Source of the DNA: Colias croceus
Taxonomy: Eukaryota > Arthropoda > Insecta > Lepidoptera > Pieridae
NCBI RefSeq assembly: GCF_905220415.1
Contig: NC_059562.1
Location: 7,269,501 to 7,333,500 of the forward strand
Length of the DNA stretch: 64,000 nucleotides
Direction of reading: 5' to 3'
Made by a program: the position numbers and the translations under genes. The stretch's first letter is position 1. Each line of letters opens with the position of its first letter. Shown here in pieces: positions 1 through 9,311 of this stretch. A model generated the notes under the pieces. That model had not been told where the DNA came from, made no database searches, and saw nothing but the letters and a program-made list of their open reading frames with translations.

Positions 1-131
1 AAATAAGTTCAGTGATTTTCACGTGAAATTCGCAACACACTTACAAGCTTTTGTGTTTATAATACCTACTATTAGTTAGTAACTATTTAGTAATCTGTGA
101 TAATAAAATAGATGTAAAAATAAACCCTTAC
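1..131 (-). other. Beat-like gene intron, cut by window edge
   Basis: Intron sequence following the GTAAGG donor; AT-rich, no acceptor or further exon before the window begins. Confidence 0.75.
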
Positions 132-265
132 CTTATGGTCATCCAATATCCAAGTAATGTTGGATGCTGGGTAGGACTCGTCCACAGAGCAGTTGGCCTT
201 GATGACGTCACCGCGAGCGTAGTTCCTCTGCGTTACGGTGAGGCGGGGGGCGCGGAAGGGGGGGT
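132..265 (-). CDS. beat-like: Beat family exon, start of Ig domain 2
   Basis: This 134-bp exon completes the split codon from the upstream exon (G + AC = Asp) and encodes DPPFRAPRLTVTQRNYARGD, then VIKANCSVDESYPASNITWI and LDDHK. It holds the first cysteine (ANCSV) and the core tryptophan (ITWIL) of the second Ig domain, with an N-glycosylation sequon NIT. The hydrophilic link and the spacing 'RGD-(V)-(I)-x-x-NC' agree with Beat domain 2. It ends on a whole codon at a GTAAGG donor (131-126). The second cysteine of this domain and the C-terminal tail, which in Beats may be secreted or GPI-anchored, must lie beyond the left edge of the window. Confidence 0.88.
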
Positions 266-1833
266 CTAGAAGGAAAATTATATAAATTTATATTAGAAAA
301 AGGAAGCATTTTCTTTGTAACGAATAAACTGAAAATCGACGGGTACAGACGATGAATATTTCGCCCTTTTGAAAGCCGGCATCTTTATCAAGTGACACTG
401 GGAGTAGTTATAATTATGACTCAAAATTGTGCCCTGAATAATAAAATTACGTTAATTTCAGTATTTAATTGACCGACTTCTTAACAAGCAAGACTTAAAC
501 ATTTTTTTATCAAAACTATGCTTTGATGGAAACCTTAGTTTCTCTTGTTCAAAACGTAGGTAATTAAGCAGAAGATACGTGAGGGTTGATGCTTCTTGAG
601 ACCAACGTAATAAATGACTCCATTACAAGACACATAAATGATATAAAAACACCATATTGTTCCATTCTTCCACAGCAACCAGGTTTATGATCGATATTTA
701 TCCAGAAATACTACATAGCATAACAACAAGCTGTCACCCTCACAAATCAACGCAAAAACAATTTTATTACCAAATACATAACGTTCAAATCGCAATGTCG
801 AACACAGGGGAACTGAAAGTGCTATGCCAGGGAATTGTTATTACCTGATATTAAAAGTTTTACGCTAACGTCCACTAACTTGAAACTTGATTTGTTGCAA
901 CTTAGAATTGCTAAGTTACGAAACAGTGGCTTCGCTGGAGTGTGTTGAATACCTTACACACTACAATAGGAGTTTGAATAGTCAGATGTTTGTAGAATGA
1001 CATTTATTTTTCTGAATTTCATAGTCATTTTTCGAAAATCAAGTTATAATAAGCTTTCAAGTTATCTATTAGTGAAAATCCGATAACATATCAGCTGACA
1101 AGCTATCTGCGTATTTCGATCAAAATTGATACAGCTATTTCGAAGGTTATTCGTTGCAAACAAGCAGACAGTTTACATTCTGACGTTTAGTTTCCTCTAT
1201 TAAAGTATCCAGAAATATTCCTAACATTTCAGAACTTTCCTATCCTACCTCTTCAATAAAGAACTAATTTACAGAGCTAAACGCCAGTGAAACTTACAGC
1301 GAGTTTTAATCACCTTTTTCTAAATAACAAGACCTCCGCTAAATAGAAATACGCTCCAATTACTGCATGAATGCAATTCCTAAACTTGTGGATTGTTCTT
1401 CAGAATTAGCGCGTAAAATACCATTTTAGTGAACAGCTGCAAAGTATTGCCAAGGCTTCATACTGTATTGGGGCGTGAGCTTTTGCGTTACTGCTATCGG
1501 TTTTACCTAGTTTTAAATTGAGTTTTTCAACGCTGATGAAAGATCAATTTTTGAATTTTTAATTCGCATATATACAATATAATTTAACCGTGGTTATAAT
1601 ATTATGTAAATATAACAGATAATATCAAATCTATTATTAAAGATGAAGAAGCAAAGGGGTTATTGCCACGCCCTAATTTACGCATAAAATGCTCAGTCCC
1701 CTGTTTTCCACTACAACATCAAAATCATTTACGTTTCTACCATAGCTGCCTAAGCTTTCGTCTTTTCCACTCTAATCACTGTTCCTATGATTTGCGCATT
1801 TTCAACTTCATAAACATACTATTATGTACTTAC
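266..1833 (-). other. Beat-like gene intron (about 1.57 kb)
   Basis: Phase 1 intron with donor GTAAGT at 1833 and acceptor TCTAG ending at 266. AT-rich noncoding sequence; I see no repeat, RNA gene or conserved block in it. The small plus-strand open frames at 657-848 and 1663-1845 have no recognisable content. Confidence 0.8.
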
Positions 1834-1969
1834 CAACAACAGTAAGCGGTGCTGACCGTATGTCCGTGTGGAACAGCGGCGCGTCCGCCGACACCTCGCA
1901 CTGGTAGTCACCACTGAGGCGCCGGTTCAGGTTCACTATGCGAACCTGCTGGTGGTCTGATGCTGCCAG
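1834..1969 (-). CDS. beat-like: Beat family exon, second half of Ig domain 1
   Basis: This 136-bp exon starts with a whole codon and ends one base into the next (phase 1). It reads LAASDHQQVRIVNLNRRL, then SGDYQCEVSADAPLFHT, then DIRSAPLTVV. SGDYQCEV carries the second disulphide cysteine of Ig domain 1 in the canonical D-x-Y-x-C setting, and CEVSADAPxF is a hallmark of Beat proteins. Flanks: acceptor CTCTAG (1975-1970) and donor GTAAGT (1833-1828). The reading continues from GASVD of the upstream exon and into DPPFRAP of the downstream exon, so all three exons are mutually consistent in frame. GC content is far above the surrounding intron, as expected for coding DNA here. Confidence 0.9.
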
Positions 1970-2328
1970 CTAGAGAAAAGGATCAGATTATTATCATTTA
2001 CTTCACGTATCCATATTAGTACATAAAATAACATTATTGTACATAGGAACTTATTTATTATTATTTTCACTAATATAGTCGATTCTTCTAGTCTGTGGTT
2101 TATATTGAGTGTAAATGCTAATGTAATATTTGTGGCATTGTGTTTGGTTCTCTGATATATAGAAACAAAAACCTTTGAAAAGGTCATAGGATGGAAGTAG
2201 TTACCTATTACATCTATATGAAACATGACATTTTAGCAACTTTCTCTCAGACATTATTAGGTTACAAGTAATCCTGTACAGTCTACCGTATCGTAGGCGT
2301 TAAGATAAAACAATATTATCATACTTAC
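1970..2328 (-). other. Beat-like gene intron (359 bp)
   Basis: Bounded by a GTAAGT donor (2328-2323) and an AG acceptor (1971-1970) preceded by cttttctct. Phase 0. AT-rich with no feature inside; the 96-codon minus-strand open frame at 1936-2226 crosses the acceptor in the wrong frame and is chance. Confidence 0.85.
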
Positions 2329-2543
2329 ATCAACAGATGCACCTGGCAGGGGAAAGACCATGGTTGGAGGCATTTCCCGTGGCACATATCGGTAGAACTC
2401 TGTCTCTGCTCGATACCATCGTATGGAGTACAGAGCCGCGCCTTCAAGGTCGTAGGAACACCGGAGGACCGCTGCTTGTCCCTCCCCTGACAGGACCGCG
2501 CGGGGGACTGATATCGATAGATTACGGAGCGACCATACACCAC
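2329..2543 (-). CDS. beat-like: Beaten path (Beat) family exon, first half of Ig domain 1
   Basis: Internal exon of a secreted or membrane-anchored immunoglobulin-family protein. Beat proteins bind Side-family receptors and steer motor axons in insects (family knowledge). Read with two leading bases completing a split codon, it encodes 71 residues including LSISVPRAVLSGEGQAAVL, the first Ig cysteine in LRCSYDLEG, the core tryptophan in LYSIRWYRAETEFYRY, then FPLPGASVD. The string C-x-YD-x-EG-xx-LYS-xx-WY-(x)-EFYRY is characteristic of Beats. The acceptor is a CAG at 2546-2544 after a pyrimidine-rich stretch and the donor is GTAAGT at 2328-2323, so the exon ends on a whole codon. The open frame that starts at an ATG just upstream (2552) is a different, meaningless frame. 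The next exon continues in frame at 1969. The signal-peptide exon upstream was not found. Which Beat paralogue this is cannot be decided here. Confidence 0.9.
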
Positions 2544-2737
2544 CTGTATCAAGGAGTATTTATGTAAAATATTACAAACATTAATGCAGTAGATTGTTCA
2601 ATTGCTTAATTTCGAATTAGAAAGTAAATATATTATAGAAACTAAAGTTAATTCATCCGTTCGATTTATATAAAATCAAAACAATATTATAGCAAAATAA
2701 CCAGTTCATTGAACTCGACATTATATTGTATATTATA

Positions 2738-2925
2738 CTAGAGGTCCGCCCCGGCTTCGCCCATATATGTACCATATTTCGCAATAAAAGGTAGCCTATG
2801 TCCTTTCTCGGGTATCAAAATATCTCCATACCAAATTTCATGCAAATTGGTTCAGTAGTTTAGGCGTGATTAAGTAACAGACAGACAGACAGAGTTACTT
2901 TCGCATTTATAATATTAATATGGAT
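2738..2925 (+). repeat. RTE/SINE-type 3' tail repeat, copy 1
   Basis: Begins near ctagaggtccgccccggctt and ends in the tail ttcgcatttataatatta. Contains blocks for 'cctatgtcctttctcgggta', 'ttcatgcaaattggttcag' and 'gcgtgattaagtaacagaca', nearly the same as at 12956-13155. The layout (CCGCCC...GGCTTCG start, AT-rich TAATATTA end) is that of truncated RTE retrotransposon or SINE tails common in Lepidoptera. No coding capacity. Confidence 0.7.
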
Positions 2926-3093
2926 TATGCATAATTAATCTGGTAACTAATTGACTAATTAAGCTTACAAACTAGGTAATAGTAACTCGATACGGAATAA
3001 TTCACAATTGCTGAATACAAGTACTGAAGCGATCATAAACTATAGCTGATTGCCCTGGCTCTCTACTCTCTTTAACATTTTTAACAATTATTG

Positions 3094-3213
3094 TAGTGAA
3101 ACTTCTTTAGGCGCGTTGAGAGTAAAATTTCAAGATCACGTCATGGCAATACCGTCACGTCATGGATTTAGGTGACGATTTTGTTATCTTCTAATCTTTT
3201 CAAAGGAGTTTCC
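3094..3213 (+). mobile_element. MITE family 1, copy a
   Basis: Starts gtagtgaaacttctttaggc and ends caaaggagtttcc, an inverted match to the start. The middle carries the family core gtcatggcaataccgtcacg. Compared with the copy at 46453-46606 it is in the reverse orientation and diverged at its right end. Noncoding. Confidence 0.7.
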
Positions 3214-3413
3214 TATAAACATTCAAAACCATTCAGCAGTTATTGAGTTACTAGCTAGGTAACTAATACGACTTTCTTTTACACAATATACCTAGTTAGG
3301 TAGATAATAATATTTTAGAATATTGCATATTACAACTTGAAGGTATGTAAATAACCTTCAGTATTTACTATGAATTATTATGCTTCACAAATTATTTTAA
3401 TTTGTAATGTTGT

Positions 3414-4105
3414 GAAGTTCAACCCATCAAAGACACAAGTGTGCGCATTCACCGCCAAAAAGAAGCCGTTCACGGTGACTCCTCGATTCCAAAACACTCT
3501 CCTCAAAGCCACGCCGAATATCGGGATTCTCGGTGTCGACATTGCGAGCGACGTGCAGTTCAGGGGTCATTTAGAGGACAAGGCCAAATTGGCTTCTAAG
3601 AAACTTGGGGTGCTTGCTAGAGCGAGACAGTATTTCACGCCAGCTCACCGCCTGCAACTCTATAAGGCACAAGTTCGGCCCCATATGGAATACTGTTCTC
3701 ACCTTTGGGCTGGAGCACCCCAATACCAACTACTTCCTCTTGACCGCCTGCAACGTCGACGTTGCATCTCTGTGCGTATTCTACCGCCTGTACAATGGGG
3801 AGTGTTCCGAGGAACTTTTTGGCTTAATACCGGCTGCCAAATTCCACAATCGCACTGCACGACACAAGCTCAAGTACCATCCGCACCACCTGGATGAGTG
3901 GCTATCAACAACTGTGCGTTTTTCACGGCATTTTCTGCCCCGAACAACAAAATTGTGGAACAGCTTGCCTTCTTCGGTGTTTCCATCTACGATATGGATG
4001 CCTTCAAAAAAAGAGCCTACGCGTCCCTCAAAGGCCGGCAAAACAATCGCAAAGTTACCTAACGTTGCAATTGCTATGGGCGGCGGTGATCACCCTCATC
4101 AATAA
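3414..4105 (+). pseudogene. Decayed LINE reverse-transcriptase 3' fragment
   Basis: C-terminal part of a non-LTR retrotransposon ORF2. One frame reads VKFNPSKTQVCAFTAKKKPF through ASKKLGVLARARQYFTPAHR to MEYCSHLWAGAPQYQL (to about 3755). A second frame carries on with SLCVFYRLYNGECSEELFGL to LWNSLPSSVFPS. A third ends DMDAFKKRAYASLKGRQ before a stop near 4060. The same order of motifs (ASKKLGILAKVRQYFSP, IEYCSHLWDG, SLSVFYRIHFGECAAEL, WNMLPESVFP, MEVFKKRV) is found in the intact LINE at 46972-49902, so this is a related but clearly different family. Relative to that protein about 20 residues are deleted near 3757, and there are at least two frame changes. The endonuclease and catalytic YADD region are missing. 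Dead copy. Confidence 0.85.
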
Positions 4106-4106
4106 A

Positions 4107-4200
4107 TGAGCTATATAACACCGAAGGAATTTTTCAAATCGGACCAGTAATTCCCGAGATTAGCGTGTTCAAACAAACAAACAAACTCTTCAGCTTTATA
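4107..4200 (+). repeat. Dispersed LINE/SINE-type tail, copy 1
   Basis: Contains aaatcggaccagtaattccc, gagattagcgtgttcaaaca and a (CAAA)n tract. The same blocks occur at 52690-52872. It begins right where the decayed LINE fragment ends, so one insertion may have joined the other's tail. Confidence 0.65.
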
Positions 4201-4772
4201 ATAATATAATGACTATAATTATTGTCATTTTGTCGTAAAATTCCAAGTTTGTTTATAATTCTGGAAACTACAATTATAAAGAAAATGTACCTATATCAAT
4301 GATATTTTATATTGCAAGAAATATTATTTTCTACGGAATTGCCTGCAATTCAAGAAAAGTATTTTTAAAATGATTGTTTACTTCGTTATATAGAAATGCC
4401 TTGCTAGCTATATAATTGGAAGATACCTATTTCTTTGGCAAAAGCGTAATAATTAACAGTCAGTTTTATACTAGATTTGAAACAGTCAAAGATTTATCCT
4501 GTCACGTGTGTGACTGCTAACAAGCAACAAATGTGGCGCAGGTGTGGGGCGATTAGTTGCCCGCGTCACTGTGACGTGGGTCGCGCTACTAGGTATGTCT
4601 TGGCTTGTTTGTGAATGTATGACAACTATTATATTTGGGTTTAATATGGGTTGTAGACTTTATAATATGATATTATATAATATAACTTTTTGGTAATAAA
4701 TCGATTAGTTCAGCTACTTAAAAGATATATAAAATACAACACATAACACTCATATTGCGTGAATAAATTATA

Positions 4773-4855
4773 GTACAGGATGTCCCACTATTGGAATACT
4801 AAGCGCGAAGGGACTTGAATTTTTGACAATAACCTCCTAGTGTGACACCCTGTAT
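4773..4855. mobile_element. Short MITE-like element with ACAGGRTGTC ends
   Basis: About 80 bp bounded by tacaggatgtc (4774-4784) and gacaccctgtata (4844-4856), which are inverted to each other apart from one base. TACAGGGTGTC-type ends are known from several DNA transposon-derived repeats in arthropods. No coding capacity. Confidence 0.5.
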
Positions 4856-5559
4856 AATTCTAAGTACAGTGGTGTTCAATTCAATTGTTTTGAACTCATC
4901 TATTTTAAAACATCCACACAAGGTGTGTGCACATGTTTTGCTACGCTATAAAAGGCATGAAAACTCTTCATATTACACGAAGGACTATTACATTCCTGTA
5001 AAATCGTATATCATTTGAAAAATATTAAAAACATCGCAAACAGCAGCTGTAATTTTAACACGTGACACTAATCGCGAAACTCCATCAAATCTATGACCAT
5101 TATCATCACAGTTAATTAACTCAGCCCGAACCCGCAATCAAATTGCAACCTTCTCTCACCCCCACTAAGTTTCAAATCGAATAACTTAAAATTTGTTTTC
5201 GTTAAACGCCCTATTACAAGGGAACAAGGTCGATATTCGTCGGACGATGAAATGTGGCGGATTTCATTAAAACTATGGAATTAAGTGGGATACGATGAGA
5301 ACACAAATATTGGATGGAGGGATTAATCTGAGGAATTTTAATGGAAGATCTAGCGAACCGTATGTTAAATATGTGAAATTATGTCTTGGAACATTTTGCG
5401 GGTCTTGGAAATAATTATATGGCTACGATAATGTGATGGTCCTTCAAGGGTTTAGAGGTTTATGGTACTATAAATTAATGTGCTTTAATAAAAATATGGA
5501 AATTCTTTGACGTATTTTTTGCTTCGATTCAATTTCATAAGTATACACCTACAAAATTA
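4856..5559. other. Unannotated AT-rich stretch
   Basis: I see no gene, RNA or clear repeat here. Confidence 0.5.
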
Positions 5560-5560
5560 A

Positions 5561-6173
5561 ATCCCACCAAAAACATAAATGTAAAAATTGGAGCCGAGTT
5601 CAATCGTTGACTTAATTTGCCAAAAAATGAAATGAGATCTAAATGTGTGCCAAGTTCTGCAGACAGTCCAGAAATTTATTTACAAAGATGTATTCAGTTC
5701 TTAGGTTGACTGAAAACTCAATTGTTTTATTTTCCCTTAGAGAACAATGTTTATTCCAAAATATAACTTTTTTAATTTGAATAATATAATTACTTTCACA
5801 AAGTAAACAACTAATGACCTATTGAACCCCATAATTTGATGAGGCTAGTTTTTAGAACCTCACAAAATATAAACAGTATGTAAAACTAGCCTCATCAAAT
5901 TATGGGGTTCAATAGGTCATTAGTTGTTTGCTTTGTGAAAATAATTATATTATTCAAATTAAAAAAGTTATATTTTGGAATAAACATTGTTCTCTAAGGG
6001 AAAATAAAACAATTGAGTTTTCAGTCAAACTAAGAACTGAATACATCTTTGTAAATAAATTTCTGGACTGTCTGCAGAACTTGGCACACATTTAGATCTC
6101 ATTTCATTTTTTGGCAAATTAAGTCAACGATTGAACTCGGCTCCAATTTTTACATTTATGTTTTTGGTGGGAT
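5561..6173. repeat. Fold-back with 292-bp arms (copy A)
   Basis: Arms 5561-5852 and 5882-6173 are inverted copies with only scattered mismatches and small indels, separated by a 29-base spacer that includes aacctcacaaaatataaac. The arms start atccca and meet at the centre in gctagtttt / aaaactagc. A transcript across it would form a hairpin of nearly 300 bp. No coding capacity. Confidence 0.9.
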
Positions 6174-6439
6174 ATCATTACTTTTTGTACAGAAAATTAC
6201 TCTGCAAATTTGATTTACTTTATAAATATAATACTTTTTATATACGATTTTTTTTTTCTTGCGGTTTCTCTGTATGGTTTGTTTAGTATTATTTTCTATA
6301 TTTTCTTGTATGTTATGAATGTCAGCGCACATTGCCCCGTCATTATCTGCAATTTTTTAAACTCGTTTTCTGTTTAAAAGATTACATGATTTTCTAAACA
6401 TCCAGCGTGAATTTGTACACACACTATTTATTACCAAGA

Positions 6440-6535
6440 TGCAAAGATCGTTGTAGAAGAATCGTCGCCTTACTCCATGACGTTACGGTATTGCCATGAC
6501 GCGATCTTGAAATTTTACTCTAAACGCGCCTAAAG
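6440..6535 (-). mobile_element. MITE family 1, copy b (inside composite A)
   Basis: Carries cgtcgccttactccatgacg, the core ggtattgccatgacgcgat and cgcgcctaaagacg. The same insertion sits at the same place in composite B, so it entered before the composite was duplicated. The outer TTTCAC terminus present in copy B is deleted here. Confidence 0.75.
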
Positions 6536-6584
6536 ACGCAAATTAAATCATTTCGACCTTCGACGAAGCCTTCTTCCATTACAC

Positions 6585-6691
6585 CATTTATGGTAATTAT
6601 TTTTGCATGCTTGTATTGGCTAAACATGTTTGTGCTTTATTATTATAATTGTATCACCATTGAATACCATGTTTAAAGCAAAATAAAGATT

Positions 6692-6719
<28 letters not shown>
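6585..6719 (+). repeat. LINE 3'-end insertion with (ATTT)n tail
   Basis: Present in composite A but absent from composite B, where the flanks join directly. It ends in caaaataaagattttattta and further TTTA repeats. Flanked by ttacac on both sides (6579-6584 and 6720-6725), a likely target-site duplication. Consistent with a 5'-truncated LINE or SINE inserted after the composite duplicated. Confidence 0.65.
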
Positions 6720-6722
<3 letters not shown>

Positions 6723-7537
6723 CACTGAAATTAAAACTAAACTAAACACTCATAAATAAAGAATAAATAAATGTGAATATGTAAAATGATATATTATTTT
6801 TAACTGTATGAGCAATAAAGGCAATATTTTTATTACAATTTTCTTTTATTTTACGTTTAATAACAGTTTTGAATAAAGAAATCATGCAATCGAAGTAATC
6901 CGCCCTAGCGATACTAGCGCGAGTGAGTGTGATGTCAGAGGCGCTTCGAATCTACAGATGTTTCGTCCTAAAATATGTAAACTTCAATAATCTATATCTC
7001 AGTCATTTATTGATGGATTTCAAAATTTTTTTCGGCCACTGATTAGTTTTGATCTATTTTTTAAGACTAGTAAGGTGAATATACTATTTTCTTTTTTTTT
7101 AAACTTTTCCATTTTTCCATACAAACAAAATTTATGTCATTGAAAAAAAAAATTAAATACAAATAAATTCAGTATTTTCTGATTTTTTCCTTTGTACACT
7201 CACTATTACCTAGTTGATTACAAAATTTGAACTTTCTAGGTCATCTGGAAGTGGGTTAGGTTTTGTATATGTCTATAAGTCAGTCAGTCTTAAAAATTGC
7301 GATTTTTGGATATTAATATCTACGCAACTGTTTAATCTGTAATTATGAAATTTAAGGTTCTTGTTTATCTTGAGGTCCTCTTGATATGTACCAAATTTGG
7401 TTTATATAACTTAAATAGTTTTCGAGTTATAAGGGGGTGAAAAGTGGCTCGAAATGGTTCGTGTAAATATACACACGGCTGCTGCTCGCCAGTTCTCTTC
7501 GCTTGAACTCGGCTTGACACGCTGCCGCGTGTCTAGA

Positions 7538-8182
7538 TAAGTTTATATAGTTGTCAGATATTTATTGCACTGAAAAGCCAAGCATGAAGATATTTAGAAG
7601 AGTTCGAGACCTCGAGAGGTATGATTAGTTTCATTCTATATTGATTTCACTGATCGATATTCTTTTGGGCAAAAAAACTGCCTAATGTACGGACTGAGAC
7701 ATTTTTACCCTGGAACTGATTCTATAGAATACGTAGAAGACATTAAAAAATTACAAATAAATTAGTTTTCGCATATTAAACGCCTTATAAAAATCATGCA
7801 CTCTAAATGACAATCATACCAAATAAGCCACTAGGAGTCACATTACATCACTCCGCGGCTATAAAAATAAACAAATTACGTAAATGCTCCCGAAATGGCA
7901 CACTAAAAACACCGTAAATTCCCCCATTCCCCGGATACGGCCGGAAATATCCGACACTTATACCTAACCACGGAGCATTACTCATAAACATAATGCTGAG
8001 TTTATTCTGCAAACATACAGATAAAAATCAACATTTTCCGTGTAATGTGAAAATATGGTTTCTATGGGATTTCTTTATTGTTATTTATATGCTGCAAGAA
8101 GGTGCCGGCTCCGAATCCTAACTAAAACAAACTCTGCCAGCAGGCACAGCTGATCAACTATCCTGAAATTATCCTTATTATG
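7538..8182. other. Unannotated stretch
   Basis: No gene recognised. A slightly GC-richer block at about 7890-7990 could be conserved noncoding DNA, but nothing in it identifies a role. Confidence 0.4.
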
Positions 8183-8190
8183 CTGCAAAC

Positions 8191-8619
8191 TAGAGATGCA
8201 ACGAATAGTTGTTTGGCCAGATACCGGATACCGGATGTTCAGCCTGACCACCAGCCGAATGTTCGGTATCCGGCCGCCGAATATTCGGCCGACGGCATTT
8301 TGAGTTTCGTAGGTGCGTGTCGCGCACCGGCACGCCGCCTGTGAAGTGCAGGTTTTGACTTGTTTCGTAGTGAACGTTCGCGCGGTCACAGTTCTTGGTA
8401 GAGACACTTTTATCGTGTCAGTGAAAAAAAATTTCGTTAAAAATAATAAACAGCTTCAATTACAACTGTCTTTATTTCGATTCTATTTATAAAATCTACC
8501 AATTTTACTATCCGGTATCCGGCCTGATAGTACATTACCATCCGGTATCCGGCCGGATAGTAAAAAAGGGCCGGATAAGCCGGATACCGGATAGAAACCG
8601 AATATTCGGTGCATCTCTA
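8191..8619. mobile_element. hAT-type MITE with 8-bp target duplication
   Basis: A 429-bp element with inverted ends tagagatgcaacgaata (left) and accgaatattcggtgcatctcta (right). It is flanked by a perfect 8-bp direct repeat, ctgcaaac, at 8183-8190 and 8620-8627. An 8-bp duplication and ends of the type (T/C)AGAGATGCA are the signature of the hAT superfamily (established). The interior has several ccggtatccggcc-type repeats facing both ways near each end. The minus-strand open frame over 8081-8407 runs out of the element and has no transposase features. Non-autonomous: it needs a hAT transposase from elsewhere. Confidence 0.93.
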
Positions 8620-9162
8620 CTGCAAACATAATATTATACTGCTTGCACTAGTAGTAGCAATATAATAATGCGTAGTAATACTAGAAATTAAGTATTGGAC
8701 GGTAAAAATTAAAATATTGAAGCAAAATTCTGATTCTACGAGATACCTACCTACAGTCATCTTAAAACGAATGTTCTTATAACGAACCTTTTTATAATGT
8801 TATTATAAATAGCTATTTATTCATAATACAATATTGAGAAACATCACTACAGTCAAGTAGAAAGATTGTAGAAAGTACAGCTTTTATTAATTAATGTTAG
8901 AGATAATTATACATCTCTATAATATTATTTATTGTTAAATATGAAACCTTAACTATTTTAATATTTTCTTGTGTTTACAGAACAAACTACTACATAATAC
9001 TAATAATATTCCAAGAAGAGATGGTAAAGGCTCATAATGACACAAAGAGCTTTCTCGGCAATGAGCAAAGGACACGATAGATGAATCGAAACACCGACAA
9101 CTTTTAGTAATGTTTTTATTTATTTTTCACTATTTTGAATTTTTTAAGAATTCAAAAAAAAA

Positions 9163-9311
9163 AGAGTGTGTCGAACACACGTGTCAGAAGTGAAACTTCT
9201 TTGGCAAGATTCAAAGATATCAAAATCGTCACCTTACTCCATGACGTGACGGGATTGCCATGAGGCGACCTTGAAATTTTACTATCAACGCACCTAAAGA
9301 ATTTCACTTCA
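9163..9311 (+). mobile_element. MITE family 1, copy c
   Basis: Left extension gtgtgtcgaacacacgtgtc, then agaagtgaaacttctttggc, the core gacgggattgccatgaggcg, ending cacctaaagaatttcacttc. The extension is shared with the copies at 15064-15230 and 24798-24935, so the family consensus extends outside the GTGAAAC inverted ends on one side. Confidence 0.8.

Larger units (their letters stand above)
5560..7537 (+). mobile_element. 2 kb composite fold-back repeat, copy A
   Basis: A repeat unit shared, in opposite orientation, with 54427-56290. Order here: a 613-bp fold-back (5561-6173); a linker holding a family 1 MITE (6440-6535); an AT-rich body; and a terminal GC-rich block ending in a hairpin, gacacgctgccgcgtgtc (7516-7533; 7-bp stem, 4-base loop), followed by tag. 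Homology to the other copy starts at atccca and stops at tctagat on both, defining the unit. Copy A also carries a private insertion at 6585-6719. No ORF above background. The terminal hairpin next to CTAG and the A-TC start resemble non-autonomous Helitrons, but the base after CTAG is A rather than the T expected, so the class is unresolved. Confidence 0.75.

Noticed and set aside
2325..2552. 75-codon minus-strand ORF starting at an ATG over the first Beat exon
   Set aside because: The frame gives no recognisable protein; the next frame gives the Beat Ig domain and has matching splice sites.
8081..8407. 108-codon minus-strand ORF
   Set aside because: It lies mostly inside the noncoding hAT MITE, extends across its left boundary and shows no transposase motif.
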